From Tanytarsus gracilentus (lineage: Eukaryota > Arthropoda > Insecta > Diptera > Chironomidae): a stretch of DNA of 64,000 nt. Below, piece after piece: positions 9,801 through 21,736 of this stretch. The stretch's first letter is position 1, and the number at the start of each line of letters is the position of its first letter. Below the pieces are notes generated by a model. The model was not told the origin of the DNA. It searched no databases and saw only the letters and a list, made by a program, of their open reading frames with translations. The DNA lies in assembly GCA_038502055.1 (NCBI GenBank), contig JAXRKN010000019.1, forward strand, positions 1 to 64,000, read 5' to 3'. Both the position numbers and the translations under genes were made by a program.

Positions 9801-9973
9801 CGATTACAATTAAGCTTTTGTGTTTTAAAATCTGAATCATTATTATATTTATCTTTCTGAGATCTAGCGGACTTTACTCTATTTTCATTTAAAACATTTT
9901 CTTGTGCCCTATGGGCTTTCATTAACTTTTTCTGAACTAAATTTTTAGTGCGATAAGATTTCTTTCGCGTCAT
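9347..9973 (-). CDS. N-terminal piece of the Helitron polyprotein: basic leader plus 44-residue repeats
   Basis: The frame opens at ATG 9973-9971; an in-frame TGA at 9994-9992 lies just upstream, so this is the first possible Met. The leader (about residues 1-65) is very rich in Lys and Arg. Then come about three units of 44 residues containing KYDNDLEHRVEKINSSLDY and KKETDPDFEIKEKLRLANL. Each unit is itself two related halves of about 22 residues with a K-x(4-5)-D-x(2-3)-[HF] theme. Known from the family: animal Helentron proteins often begin with comparable basic Lys/Tyr-rich repeats, thought to bind nucleic acid. The frame ends (KKKKQTQILKLMKI) because a T run at about 9384-9392 is one base shorter than the matching stretch of the other repeats; the same repeats resume in the next frame. 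This is therefore the start of one long protein, not a separate gene. Confidence 0.7.
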   Translation of the reverse strand: MTRKKSYRTKNLVQKKLMKAHRAQENVLNENRVKSARSQKDKYNNDSDFKTQKLNCNRRYKIEKKETDPDFEIKEKLRLANLKKVKYDNDLEHRVEKINSSLDYLTKKKETDPDFEIKEKLRLANLMKVKYDNDLEHRVEKINSSLDYLTKKKETDPDFEIKEKLRLANLKKVKYDNDLEHRVEKINSSLDYLTKKKKQTQILKLMKI

Positions 9974-10082
9974 TACTTTTACTTTACTTTTTCACCAGAT
10001 TTTGATATTAAAGAGTCTAAACTAACTTAATAACTATGAAAATCACTCACCACTTTTATGATACTGTATCGGTTGCTCTCTT

Positions 10083-10165
10083 CGTCGTGCTCGTCTCTCA
10101 CTCTCGTCGTGCTCGTCTCTCACTCTCGTCGTCCTCGTCTCTCACTCTCGTCTTCTTGTCTTTCT
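10083..10165. repeat. 22-bp C/T-rich tandem repeat upstream of the Helitron reading frame
   Basis: The unit CGTCGTGCTCGTCTCTCACT (22 bp with its last two bases) begins at 10,083, 10,105, 10,127 and, degenerate, at 10,149. It stands out because it is GC-richer than its surroundings. It lies about 100-190 bp upstream of the first Met, so it could be in the promoter or leader of the element; that role is a guess. Confidence 0.85.
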
Positions 10166-11107
10166 GGTCGCACTGGCTCAAAATTCTATGCTCTGAAATA
10201 AAAAAAAATATTTAGGTATATTGAAATAAAAAAGCTTGAAAACTTTAATTCAGGTAAAAAAGTTTTTGCTATAATAATTATTTTGTGTTAATGCTTACCT
10301 TCACTTTGTGAATTACACCACTTTTTATTTGGTTTTGAAAAAAACCTTTTAAATTCAACACTAACACAATTAATTTTCGATTGGTTTAAAATAATAAACT
10401 TCCAAAAAATCAACAGGAACAATTTTTCAACTGTTCACTGTTTGAATGTTAGACTTGAACTGATTTTTGTTTTGAATGATGAAATAATCTTTAACACAAT
10501 AATCTTCAACACAATAATCTTCACATGATTTTAAAAGTTTTCAGGTAGTAAATTAGGTACAAATACTTCAAAAAACTTATCAAAGCATCAAAGATTTTTG
10601 AGAATCTTAAAATTACGAGAATTTAAATGTCATTAAACTAAATTAAATTAAATTTTAATATCATTTGTAACTATTTAAAATAATGTACTATTGCTTAATA
10701 GTAATAATTTTTTGATTTAACAAGGAGCAATATTTTTTAAAAAATGACGTATGGAATTATGGATCATGAATTATGACCATCTTTAAACTCGAGATTGAAG
10801 TCCATAACCAGAAGAGACAAAAATCTTGATACCTCTATTGTTTTCTAAAATTTTAAACGATAAAAAAATTAAAGAACTAAATTCATTTGAAAATAAAAAG
10901 TTATATCTTTTTGTTTACATCGATTTTTTGTTTATACTTTTTAAAAAAATTAGGTATTATCAGGTTAATTTAATGATATCAAACTTTTAAAACTTTAACA
11001 CCTGATAAATATTAATTTTAATGAATTAACACATGATTTGTTGAAGCAATATTCAAACTCTGTTTTTACCACTGGCAGTCAAAGTTTAAAAAGCTTCTTT
11101 CATGAAA
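10166..11107. other. Non-coding 5' region of the Helitron
   Basis: This AT-rich stretch has no credible open frame and no strong repeat. It lies between the 22-bp repeat and the minisatellite and is presumed to be the leader or promoter region of the transposon. Confidence 0.5.
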
Positions 11108-12080
11108 CATCAAGCCTATGTAAAAATAGACATTTATAACACTCCTGGAAGACCAAAATAAATTTTTTAAACATGATCAATGCCAATCGATTCGTGATGC
11201 AATGACGAGTTCAACGACATACATGAAGCCATAGTTCTGAAAAATGGGCATTAGTGGCACTCCTGGCCGGCCATGATGGACATGTCTCAAAAATCATCAA
11301 TGTCAATCGATTCCTGATGCAAAGACGAGTTCAACAACATACATGAAGCCATAGTTCTGAAAAAATGGGCATTAGTGGCACTCCTGGCCGGCCATGATGG
11401 ACATGTCTCAAAAATCATCAATGTAAATCGATTCCTGATGCAAAAACGAGTTCAACGATACCCATGAAGCCATAGTTCTGAAAAATGGGCATTAGTGGCA
11501 CTACTGGCCGGCCATGATGGACATGTCTCAAAAATCATCAATGTCAATCGATTCCTGATGCAATGACGAGTTCAACAACATACATGAAGCCATAGTTCTG
11601 AAAAATGGGCATTAGTGGCACTCCTGGCCGGCCATGATGGACATGTCTCAAAAATCATCAATGTCAATCGATTCCTGATGCAATGACGAGTTCAACAACA
11701 TACATGAAGCCATAGTTCTGAAAAAAGGGCATTAGTGGCACTCCTGCCCGGCCATGATGGACATGTCTCAAAAATCATCAATGTCAATCGATTCCTGATG
11801 CAATGACGAGTTCAACGACATACATGAAGCCATAGTTCTGAAAAATGGGCATTAGTGGCACTCCTGGCTGTCCATAATGGACATTCATCAAAAATCATCA
11901 ATGCCATTCGATTTCTGGTCCAATGACGAGTTCAACGACATACATGAAGCCATAGTTCTGAAAAATGGACATTAGTGGCACTCCAGGCCGGCCATGATGG
12001 ACACTCCTCAAAAATCGTCAATGCCAATCGATTCCTGGTCCAATTACGAGTTCAACGATACCCATGAAGCCATATAAGAG
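11108..12080. repeat. 120-bp minisatellite, about eight copies, in the Helitron terminal region
   Basis: The marker CATAGTTCTG recurs at 11,230, 11,350, 11,471, 11,591, 11,711, 11,831 and 11,951, a 120-bp period. A degenerate first copy (from about 11,108) and last copy (near 12,071) flank these. The central copies are nearly identical and each holds the palindrome TGGCCGGCCA; the outer copies are more diverged, as expected if the array is homogenised from its middle. Minisatellites of this kind are common near the ends of Helentrons. Confidence 0.92.
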
Positions 12081-12242
12081 AAAATTTGTATGAAAAAGGA
12101 CATTTTTGCACTCAAGGACGGTCCTTAGAGGGTCGTACCCCAAAAATAAATACTTCTTGCACAACTAGAGCCAAAACCCGATATTTAGCCACAAACCCGA
12201 GTCAAATCCAACCAGCCGTTCTTGAGATATTGCGTTCACTAA

Positions 12243-12315
12243 GATCGTGAGAAAGTAAGAAAGTGAGAAAGTAAGAAAGTAAGAAAGTAAGAAAGTAAGA
12301 AAGTGAGAAAGTAAG
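12243..12315. repeat. 8-bp microsatellite (AAGTAAGA/AAGTGAGA)n
   Basis: About nine tandem copies of AAGTAAGA with some AAGTGAGA variants. It sits between the 120-bp array and the putative terminus of the transposon. Confidence 0.92.
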
Positions 12316-12486
12316 ATGACTTAAATGGCTCTAACTCCTCGTAGGATCAACCGATTTCAAATCTGTTTTCGCCAGTTTGTAGGGTTTGACAAGGCCTATC
12401 ATTTGAATATATGTTTTGATATTGCACAATGTAATGTCTTGGCACTAGGGGCCGAAAACTGGTTTTGGAAAAATCCAAAATTAATA

Positions 12487-12501
12487 TATAGCGGAGCTAT
12501 A
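12487..12501. other. Candidate Helitron terminal hairpin
   Basis: TATAGC-GGA-GCTATA is a perfect 6-bp stem with a 3-base loop, lying in an AT-rich run. After it the GC content and style change to plain host DNA. Short GC-containing palindromes near an end are typical of Helitrons, and here it would mark the end next to the 5' side of the transposase. The exact boundary and target site were not determined. Confidence 0.45.
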
Positions 12502-12530
12502 ATATCTATATAAATTTTATATATAAAAAT

Positions 12531-14029
<1,499 letters not shown>

Positions 14030-17000
14030 CATTTTCTTCTTTTTCTTTATTCATTTCGTCTGCATTGAAATTTTTTATCTTAAAGCTTGACAAAATTTTT
14101 ATTCATTGTGTTTTTGACTCGAGTCTGTCTGGATCTGATATTCGATGTGGGATGAAAATACAAGAAGGGAAACTTCTAAAAATTGGATGTTTGTAAATTT
14201 AAATACTAATTTAGAGTTTCTTACTCTTGAATAGAAATTTTTAACTTTTTTGTCAAATTAAAAAATTTTTGATTAAAAATTTTTGCTTGAATCAATTTGA
14301 AATTTTTTCATCATAAATCAAAAAAAATTCCCATCAAAAATCTAAATCACACTTCATCACGAAACTAAATCTCAACACGCGCATTTTCCATCATCACAAA
14401 ACGCTTTTATGATTTTCAGCGATAAAAGCTCTCGTCACACTTTTAAATAGAATCATGAATGCATGAACTATTTATTTAGTTGAGTGCGAGATAAAAATGA
14501 ATGAGAAAAAATTGTGAGACAGTTTATGGGATTTTGTGATGATGGAAATGATAAAAGGTTAAAAAAGAGTTGAGATTAAAGTTTAAAAAATGTGTTACGA
14601 AAATCAATGAAATATTCATCTTTAAAACTCTCTTTGACCTCTCTCAACTCAAACTCACTTTAATTAAACTTTCAATCCATCTCATAACTGAAAACTTTTT
14701 GTTCATCTCTTCCATCATCATCACGATACACTTTCATACTTTCATCACAATCGTCCGTCATGCTGATGATGAAGTGTGCCCTGTTAACTTCGAAGCGAAA
14801 ACTTGTGCAAAAAGAGCAACGATAAAATGAAACTGAAACAGCATGATGAAAAGATAATTAATGACCAGAAGGTGAATGAGAAATTCATATCAGAAAAATG
14901 AAATTTTTAAAATAAAAAAAAAACAGAAATATTTAAAATATTTTTTTAAAATGGAATTAAATTAATTAATGGAAACTTTAATTTATTTAAAAAAATATAA
15001 TTTTTAGTTAAAAAATTCATTAAATTTCTAATTTTTATGATTTATTTAAGTTTACTACAAATTAATTCAAATTTTAAATTCGATTCAATTTTTCAATCAG
15101 CAATTCAAATTTTTTTCTGAACTTCATTACAATTCAAAAGTAGTAAGAGAAAAATCAGCTAATGATAACTAACGACGATGAAAAGAGAAGCACAATTTTT
15201 CACTCTAATTCGCAATTTCATTTTTGAAGAAATTTTCCTGCTGCAAATCTTTTTTAACGCGTTCTAACTGATCTCGAATGGTTTGTGATTGTTCCTTAAT
15301 TGTTTTTATATTGTTATTTTTAAATTAATTAAATTATTGTTGAAGTTTTAAAAATTCCATCAAAAAACTTTTTCCCACCCTTTTTGCCTTTATTCGCAAC
15401 AATTTTTTCCTCGCATTATCGCATGACAAAGTAGAATGAAGTGAATGAGCAGAAGAAGTGCCATAATTTGCAGCATCATTATCTAAAAAAACTTACGATA
15501 TACTTTTTCACTCTCTCTTTTTTCCTACTCGAGCTCACTCCACATCCGGCATGAATGAATATTCACATAAAGTGATGATGATGATTTGAAGAGTTACATT
15601 AAATGACGGGGTGGAAACTTAGGGTTTAAAAATTTAAAATTTTTTTTAAATAAATTTAATTATAATTTCCAAAAAAATCATAAATAAGTTCGAGACTTGA
15701 GTTACTCGCCGCTCACTTTTCTCACTTGATGACTCTTACATGAATTTTTTTCCATTCTCTTCCTCTCAGATGTTTACGACGTCGATGATGATGAGGCTTG
15801 GGCGAGTTAAAGATACTTTGTGGGTGGCATTAAATGGCGAATACGCGATGCGAATGAAAATTACAAGCAAAAAATTCCTTTTATCGCTAACTTTTCCACT
15901 TTGCAACTATGTAAAAGTTATCGTTTAGAATGAGAAATAATTGTTGGAGGAGATTTAAGTGTGAGAAAATTTTTAATGAATGTCTGTGATGAAAATTTTT
16001 TTTATAGTTGATGAAATTGAGTTTAATGAATTGAAAGTTGAATCTTTAGAGTTTTGAAGTAATTTAATTTGATATATTTTTGGGAGTTTGTTAAATATTC
16101 AAAAAAATTCTTAATGTTTTTAGCACCTGAATTGTTGTTATACATTTTTAACTTGGTTTAAAAATTCTTTCATCAAAATTTGAAATACATTTCAACAAGG
16201 GTCGAAAGATACCTGAGAGCTATCACATCGTTAAATACCAATACCAATACCAATACCAAAATTTGAAATACATTTCAACAATTTGGGAAAAATTCAAATA
16301 TATATAAAAGGTCGTTAAAAATTCAAAATTTAAGGATATTTTTTTATTTTTTATTCAAATCTACTCTCTTTGCATTTTTTGAGAGAGCGAAATTTCACTG
16401 TAAAGTAAAGAATTCGATCTCATTTCTATAATCTGCTTTTGTTCTCATAGAAACTCACAAAAAATATTTTTTGTGTCTTTTTCTTCATTTTTGTGTTAGT
16501 AAATCACCCTCAACATATACACCATGAAAATTCCCCCGCTCTCTTTCTTACACTTCTTTTTTTCTCGCATTTTTTACAGAATAAATTTTACTCTCAACCT
16601 GGAATGTCGCCACATTTTGAGTACAAACATTTAATTGAAAACGTCAACAATGATGAGAGAAAATGAATGAAAGAAAGTGAAAATTAAGGCATGAAATTTT
16701 TTTGATAAGTAAAATATTAAAGAAAAATTTACATTAAATAATTATCAATTTAAACTAAAGTGATTGGAAAAATCCAAAAAATTTCATCAACATTTAAATT
16801 TTCTTCATCTAAATTTTTTTTTAAATTTACAAATTTTTTTCCTAATATTTTTAAATAAAATTTCAACATTTATTTTCAATCCTGCAACAACAAAAAGTTT
16901 TTTAATTGAGAAAAATTTCTCTCTCATTTTCATCCATAGCACAATTCATAGAAAACTTTTTTGTCTTCCCTCCATGGCATGCACAAACACATTCACGAAT

Positions 17001-20000
17001 TCAGTCACACAACTTCATTTTTCGTCTCCACCATTGTCACGTTGTCTGTAGATTTTAATTCATTTTTCTCTCTTTTGTTTGATGTTGTCGGTGTTTGGAG
17101 TCTAGGGGTGAAAATGAAGGGGGATGAGGAGTGAACACAAATACACGAGTAAAATTTCCAGTTTTACTATTTGAGAGAAAATTTGTGACTGGAATTTATT
17201 CTCTGAATAATTCTGAAGGTTAAAAAATAAATTTTTGATCTACAAAAATTTGGAAATTTTTTTAAGAAAAAATTCAAAATTTTAATTTATTTTTAGGTGA
17301 CTTACAATTTTTTTGATTCAGGTTTTTAATTTCTTTTTTTATTCAAATTTTTACGCTTAAATATTTTTTCTCACATATTAAAAACTATCCAACCATCATT
17401 GTGCTTGTAACAAACGAGTCAACATAACTCTCTTCCTCTTTTTTCAACCATTCTGAATATTCACATAGCGAATATTTCATAAACGAGAAAATAACGAGCA
17501 AACAATGATGTTAACATGCATGGCGATAAAAAAGGCTTGCAAAGTTTTTTGGCGAAAGAAAAAATTGTTCCGCAAACAGGAGCGAATTTTTTTATACCAA
17601 CACCAAGTGTGTCGACGATGTTTGCCATGATGAGATGCAATTTGCAGTGTTTTCTTTTATGTCTGGTCATGAAGAGAGCGAATAGTGGAAAAAATGTGAT
17701 TGAAGGTTGAAAAATTTTAATAAAAAAATTGAGAATTTTTAAGAAAGAAAATTAAGAGAAAAATTTTGATAAATTTTATTTTATTTTTTTTAAAAATTCT
17801 TAATAACCTAAAAATCACCATAATTTTCATCAACCCACACGAAACTCAACTTTCAACCTTAGCCGCAAAAGTAAATTTAAATGGTAATTGAAGGATCACA
17901 TTATGATGATTGCCCGACATTTTCTCCTTCTTTTGCCTTAACGAAAAAATTTTCCTTGAGCTTAATTCAAATCCAACTGAAAGTTTTTCTTCTCTCTTTT
18001 CGTTCCCGCTGACAGCGAATGGATGGAAATAGTTGATGAATTATGGATGAAAAGGCTTTTGAGCGCTCACTTTATGCCACTCCGACTGAGTTTCCGGTGG
18101 AAATGTGATGAATTTTTTATTTCAGCGGTGAATTAATGAGAAATGAAAGTTGGTGATTATTATGAGAGTTTTTAGATGAAATTATTGGTGAAAAAATTAT
18201 CAGAAAAATTTTAGAGATCGAAGAATTTTAAAAAATAGAAAATCTTTGAGAATTTTTTAATGTTTTAAAATTATTTTATTTATTTTTATTTTTAAGTACA
18301 CAAAAATTTAACTCGACTTTTTCTTTCACATCCATCAACTTTCACCCCCTCAAAAAAATTCAAGTTGTGATACTCGAAAACATGGCAAGCGAACATAAAA
18401 GGAGGCGAACGAGGAGCGAACAAATGTCTCCGCATTTTTCAAGCAAAATGTGGCAAAAGACATTTTCATGAGCATGTGAAAAATTGCTTCATATTTTCGT
18501 CTCTTCTTACCCACAAATATGAGATTTTGTATTTTGTGTTTTTTGGGTCGTTTTGATAAATTTCAGCTGACCTTGTTGTGATGAAAAATATTGCGGAATT
18601 TTACATTTTTGTGAATTATTTTAAAAAATCGAGATCCTTTTGAAGTTTTCCATGTTAAGATCAAAAGAACAAGAAAATTAAAAATTTTTTTTCTCAAATC
18701 TATTTTTTTAAGAACAGTTCAAGTTTTTAATATTTTTAAATCTCGAAAATTGTAACGGCTTTTGAATTGAACCATCGGGGAGAGCTTTCGAAAAAAGTTC
18801 TCGTTTCTTCATCCATATCCAGCTCTGAAGTTTGGTCGAAATTTCTTCTCACCTGCTTGTCTTACACTAAGATTTGTGTCATGAATAAGTGAGTGATAAA
18901 AATGCGTCATCAGAATTTTTAAATAATGGTCAAAAAAAATTTCCTATTTCACTTTCGTAATTAAATCACGTTTCATTTTCGTGCTCACCAATTTTCACTC
19001 ATAAACTTTTCGCTAGAAAAATAAAATAATTTTTTGATGACATTTTTCTAGTTCATGACTTTAAAGTTTGTCATTTTTAAAATGAAATTAAGCTCGAATG
19101 AAGAGATAATTAATGTTGACATAAATAAATGTCATGTACATGCCAGAAAAAAAAATGAGACTGTGCAAAAATTTTATGAACTCGCAAAAACCCGCAAGCC
19201 ACAAAAATATTTAAATTTCATTTTATTCGCTCGAAAAATTGATTAAAGATGAAAAGAGAATAAAAATGAAATTTTTACTGTTCGCTCGTGCAATTCATCA
19301 AGAGTGAAATGAAATTGAAGTTTTATGTGAGGGTTTTTTTTGACTGTCGTGTGAGTGATCGGATAGGGCTGGTGACATTAGAGAAATTTAAATAATCTTT
19401 GAATACTTGGAAATTATAAATTTTTCGACATTTTTATCTTTGGACAAAAATTATTTAAATTTTTTCATGACTTTCCCTTGCTTTATGCACCCTCACAACT
19501 CTTTTTCAAACAAAACGCTTCTCTCGATCCTCTTTCACTCAAATTTAGATGCCACATCAGAAGGATACACAGATAGGCTTTGATTTAAGTGCCATTGCCT
19601 CACATCCTCATCCAATAATCCCACCAATTTCGAAAATGAATGAAATTTTATACGAGTGAGACAGAAGAGAGGAAATTTTTATGGCACTTTCATGGCCGCA
19701 TTGTTTTATCATTCGCTACACTTTTTTGTGCTGCTGCGGTTTTGGGAAGAAATCTTTTACGATTATCTCTCAGTGAGTCTGAAATTGCTGCGAGTCATTT
19801 CCATTAATTTTATGGTTATTTCTCGGCCATTTATTTCTCCTCTATCTTATCCCATTTTTTGTGTATGTTTATACAACACATGAGTGCAATATGAGGCATT
19901 AAATTTCGAGGATGGATGAAATAAGACGATGGTTGAGAGTGATGAGTCTATTGAGAGGGTTGAATGGACGAAAAATTGGGTTTAGAGAGATTTTTGAATT

Positions 20001-21151
20001 TCAAGTGGGTTTTAAGGGTCACACTTGTCGTAATATTTTTGAACTTTTTTATTCAAAAATTTCATTCTTAAAAACTCCACAAATTTTCCTCTCCACCTTT
20101 CAAGCCTCCAATTTGCAATGCAACTCACATTAAAATGCACAAAATCCAACATGAAATAATCTCTCGACCTTCTGCTTATGTTTTCCTCTCTCCGCAAGCT
20201 GTTCTCGATTCTTCCTTATCTTTATCAAAGCTACAAATTAACAAATTGCAACATTTTCTTCCACAGTTGTTTTCCTCTCGAATTAATAAAAATATCTTTT
20301 GAATTTGCAAACAAAAACTATCACAAAAAGGAGGAGAGAAAAGATTTGCAGGAGTTGATAAAAGCTGAAAAAGAAGATAAATAAAAATAAATTGAAATTT
20401 TTCTTTTAAAATGACAAAGAAACTTTTTATTGCATTTTTTATTTTATGAAAGAGGAAAAAAGTAAACGAAAGATTTTAAATAAACAGAATGAAAAAGTAA
20501 TAATTTTTTTAACTGAAATGTTTATGACTAAAATATTTTCAGCTAAGAAGAAAAAAATTATTTGAAATTCAAAAATACAAATTTTTATCAATTATTGAAA
20601 ATTTTCTTTATTAAAACATAAAAAAATTCAAAATAAAATTTACTGAAAAAATCAAAAAATTTAATTTCTCATTAAATTCAAATAAATCATTAACGATTAA
20701 TAAATTTATTTCAGCAAAATAAATTGCTTCCAATTCTCATCTCAAATCATCATTCAACGAACCTTCATCAATAAAAGTAAGAAAAATTTATTAAACAATC
20801 AAAAGAAAAAAACTTCATAAAAATGGTAATTTTTCATCTCATTTCTCTCCCTCATGACATTGAAAGGTGGCGACATTTTTTTCTGTTGAGTTCATTTGAA
20901 GAAGCCGAAAAAAGGCAAAGTTAAGCAGCTGCTGGCCGATAAGAAGCTGAAAAATGTTGCGAGTGATTTTGATGTGGAGAAAAAAGGAAAAAGAAAGTTT
21001 ATTAAATCTGAGTGGGAAGAAAAATGGCTTTTTGGTGTGTTTTGAAGTGAAGGATGAAAAAGTTTATTGAAAAGAAATTTCGTGACTGGAAGAATTTGAC
21101 CTACTTGAAATATTTTAACAAGTCTTAATTGATAATTTTAATCACACTCAG
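14030..21151. other. Long non-coding region
   Basis: Only short, low-complexity reading frames occur, with no recognisable domain. The one structured item is a small insertion at 16,174-16,281. The rest looks like AT-rich intergenic or intronic DNA. Confidence 0.6.
16174..16281 (+). mobile_element. 5'-truncated retrotransposon tail (58 bp) in a 25-bp target duplication
   Basis: Identical 25-bp copies lie at 16,174-16,198 and 16,257-16,281. Between them are 58 bp starting GGGTCGAAAGATACCTGAGA and ending in a TACCAA-type microsatellite of about four units. A long target duplication plus a short 3' microsatellite tail is what a severely 5'-truncated non-LTR retrotransposon copy leaves. The orientation follows from the tail being on the right. 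The family was not identified. Confidence 0.7.
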
Positions 21152-21736
21152 AATTTTTCCACGTGCATTGGATTTTAACATTGCTGTTATTCAATCGGTT
21201 CAAGGTATTAACATTGTACCGGTGGCTTTAGCAAGAGAATGCAACCATGCATGTTGTATTGCTTGTGAAAATGATTTGACTGACATCAGTGGATGGGGTA
21301 GAACTGAAGCGGTAGGTGGAACTTTGATGTTGCATGAAATCACACTCCCGGTTTATAATCAAGAAACTTGCGATGCAATTTGGAGAGGAATTGGACCTCA
21401 TTGGGTTTGTGAGTTGGTTTTTATACTTTTAAATATTTAAAAAAAATTGTAAAATTTACTTAAAATTTTTGAAAGGTGTTTTTGCTGGCAATGGACAAGA
21501 TTCGTGTTCAGGCGACTCTGGTTCACCTTTAGTTAGAGAAGTTAATGGAGTTGTGACACAAATTGGAGTCGTCAGCTTTGGAAGTTCAGTAAGTTGAGAA
21601 GATTTAAAACATTTATTAAAAAATTCATAAAATTTTCAAATTTAAGGTTTGTGGTGACGGGACTGGACCAAGTGTCAATGTTCGTGTTGAATATCCAGAA
21701 GTCCGGAGATGGATTCAACAAGTATCTGGAATTTAA
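21152..21736 (+). pseudogene. Trypsin-like serine protease fragment, three exons, 5' part missing
   Basis: Three exons are supported: 21,152-21,408 (after an AG, ending before GTGAGT), 21,476-21,588 (ending before GTAAGT) and 21,647-21,736 (ending in TAA). Introns are only 67 and 58 bp, and phases join cleanly. The spliced product reads SGWGRTEAVGGT, then GPHWVCVFAGNGQDSCSGDS, then SVCGDGTGPSVNVRVEYPEV, clearly the C-terminal half of an S1 family protease. The catalytic Ser is kept (GDSGSPLV, with Ser where most members have the second Gly), and Asp sits at the trypsin specificity position six residues before it. The catalytic Asp appears to be Asn (LDFNIAVI, where DIAVI is usual), and no exon with the catalytic His was found upstream. 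I infer a truncated, inactive copy; a distant upstream exon and a functional non-catalytic homologue cannot be excluded. Confidence 0.7.

Larger units (their letters stand above)
1..12530 (-). mobile_element. Helitron/Helentron-like rolling-circle transposon, left end outside window
   Basis: All large open frames here lie on the minus strand in the order expected of a Helitron: N-terminal repeats, DUF6570-like region, HUH replication initiator, PIF1 helicase, then an EEP nuclease, which is the mark of the Helentron branch. Known biology: such elements move by rolling-circle replication, using a HUH/Tyr endonuclease and a 5'-3' helicase. About 2.5 kb of non-coding DNA upstream of the first Met holds minisatellites and a short hairpin near 12,487-12,501, after which the sequence looks like plain host DNA. 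That boundary is inferred, and the other end lies left of position 1. The coding part is mostly intact with few stops, so insertion or activity was probably recent. Three USP-like modules are an unusual addition. Confidence 0.85.

Noticed and set aside
12325..12513. 62-codon plus-strand frame near the Helitron end
   Set aside because: It lies in the non-coding terminal region and has no recognisable domain; its length is within chance.
21409..21440. Unspliced read-through end of the trypsin frame (to the stop near 21,440)
   Set aside because: A consensus GTGAGT donor and clean joining to the Ser-containing exon explain the sequence better.
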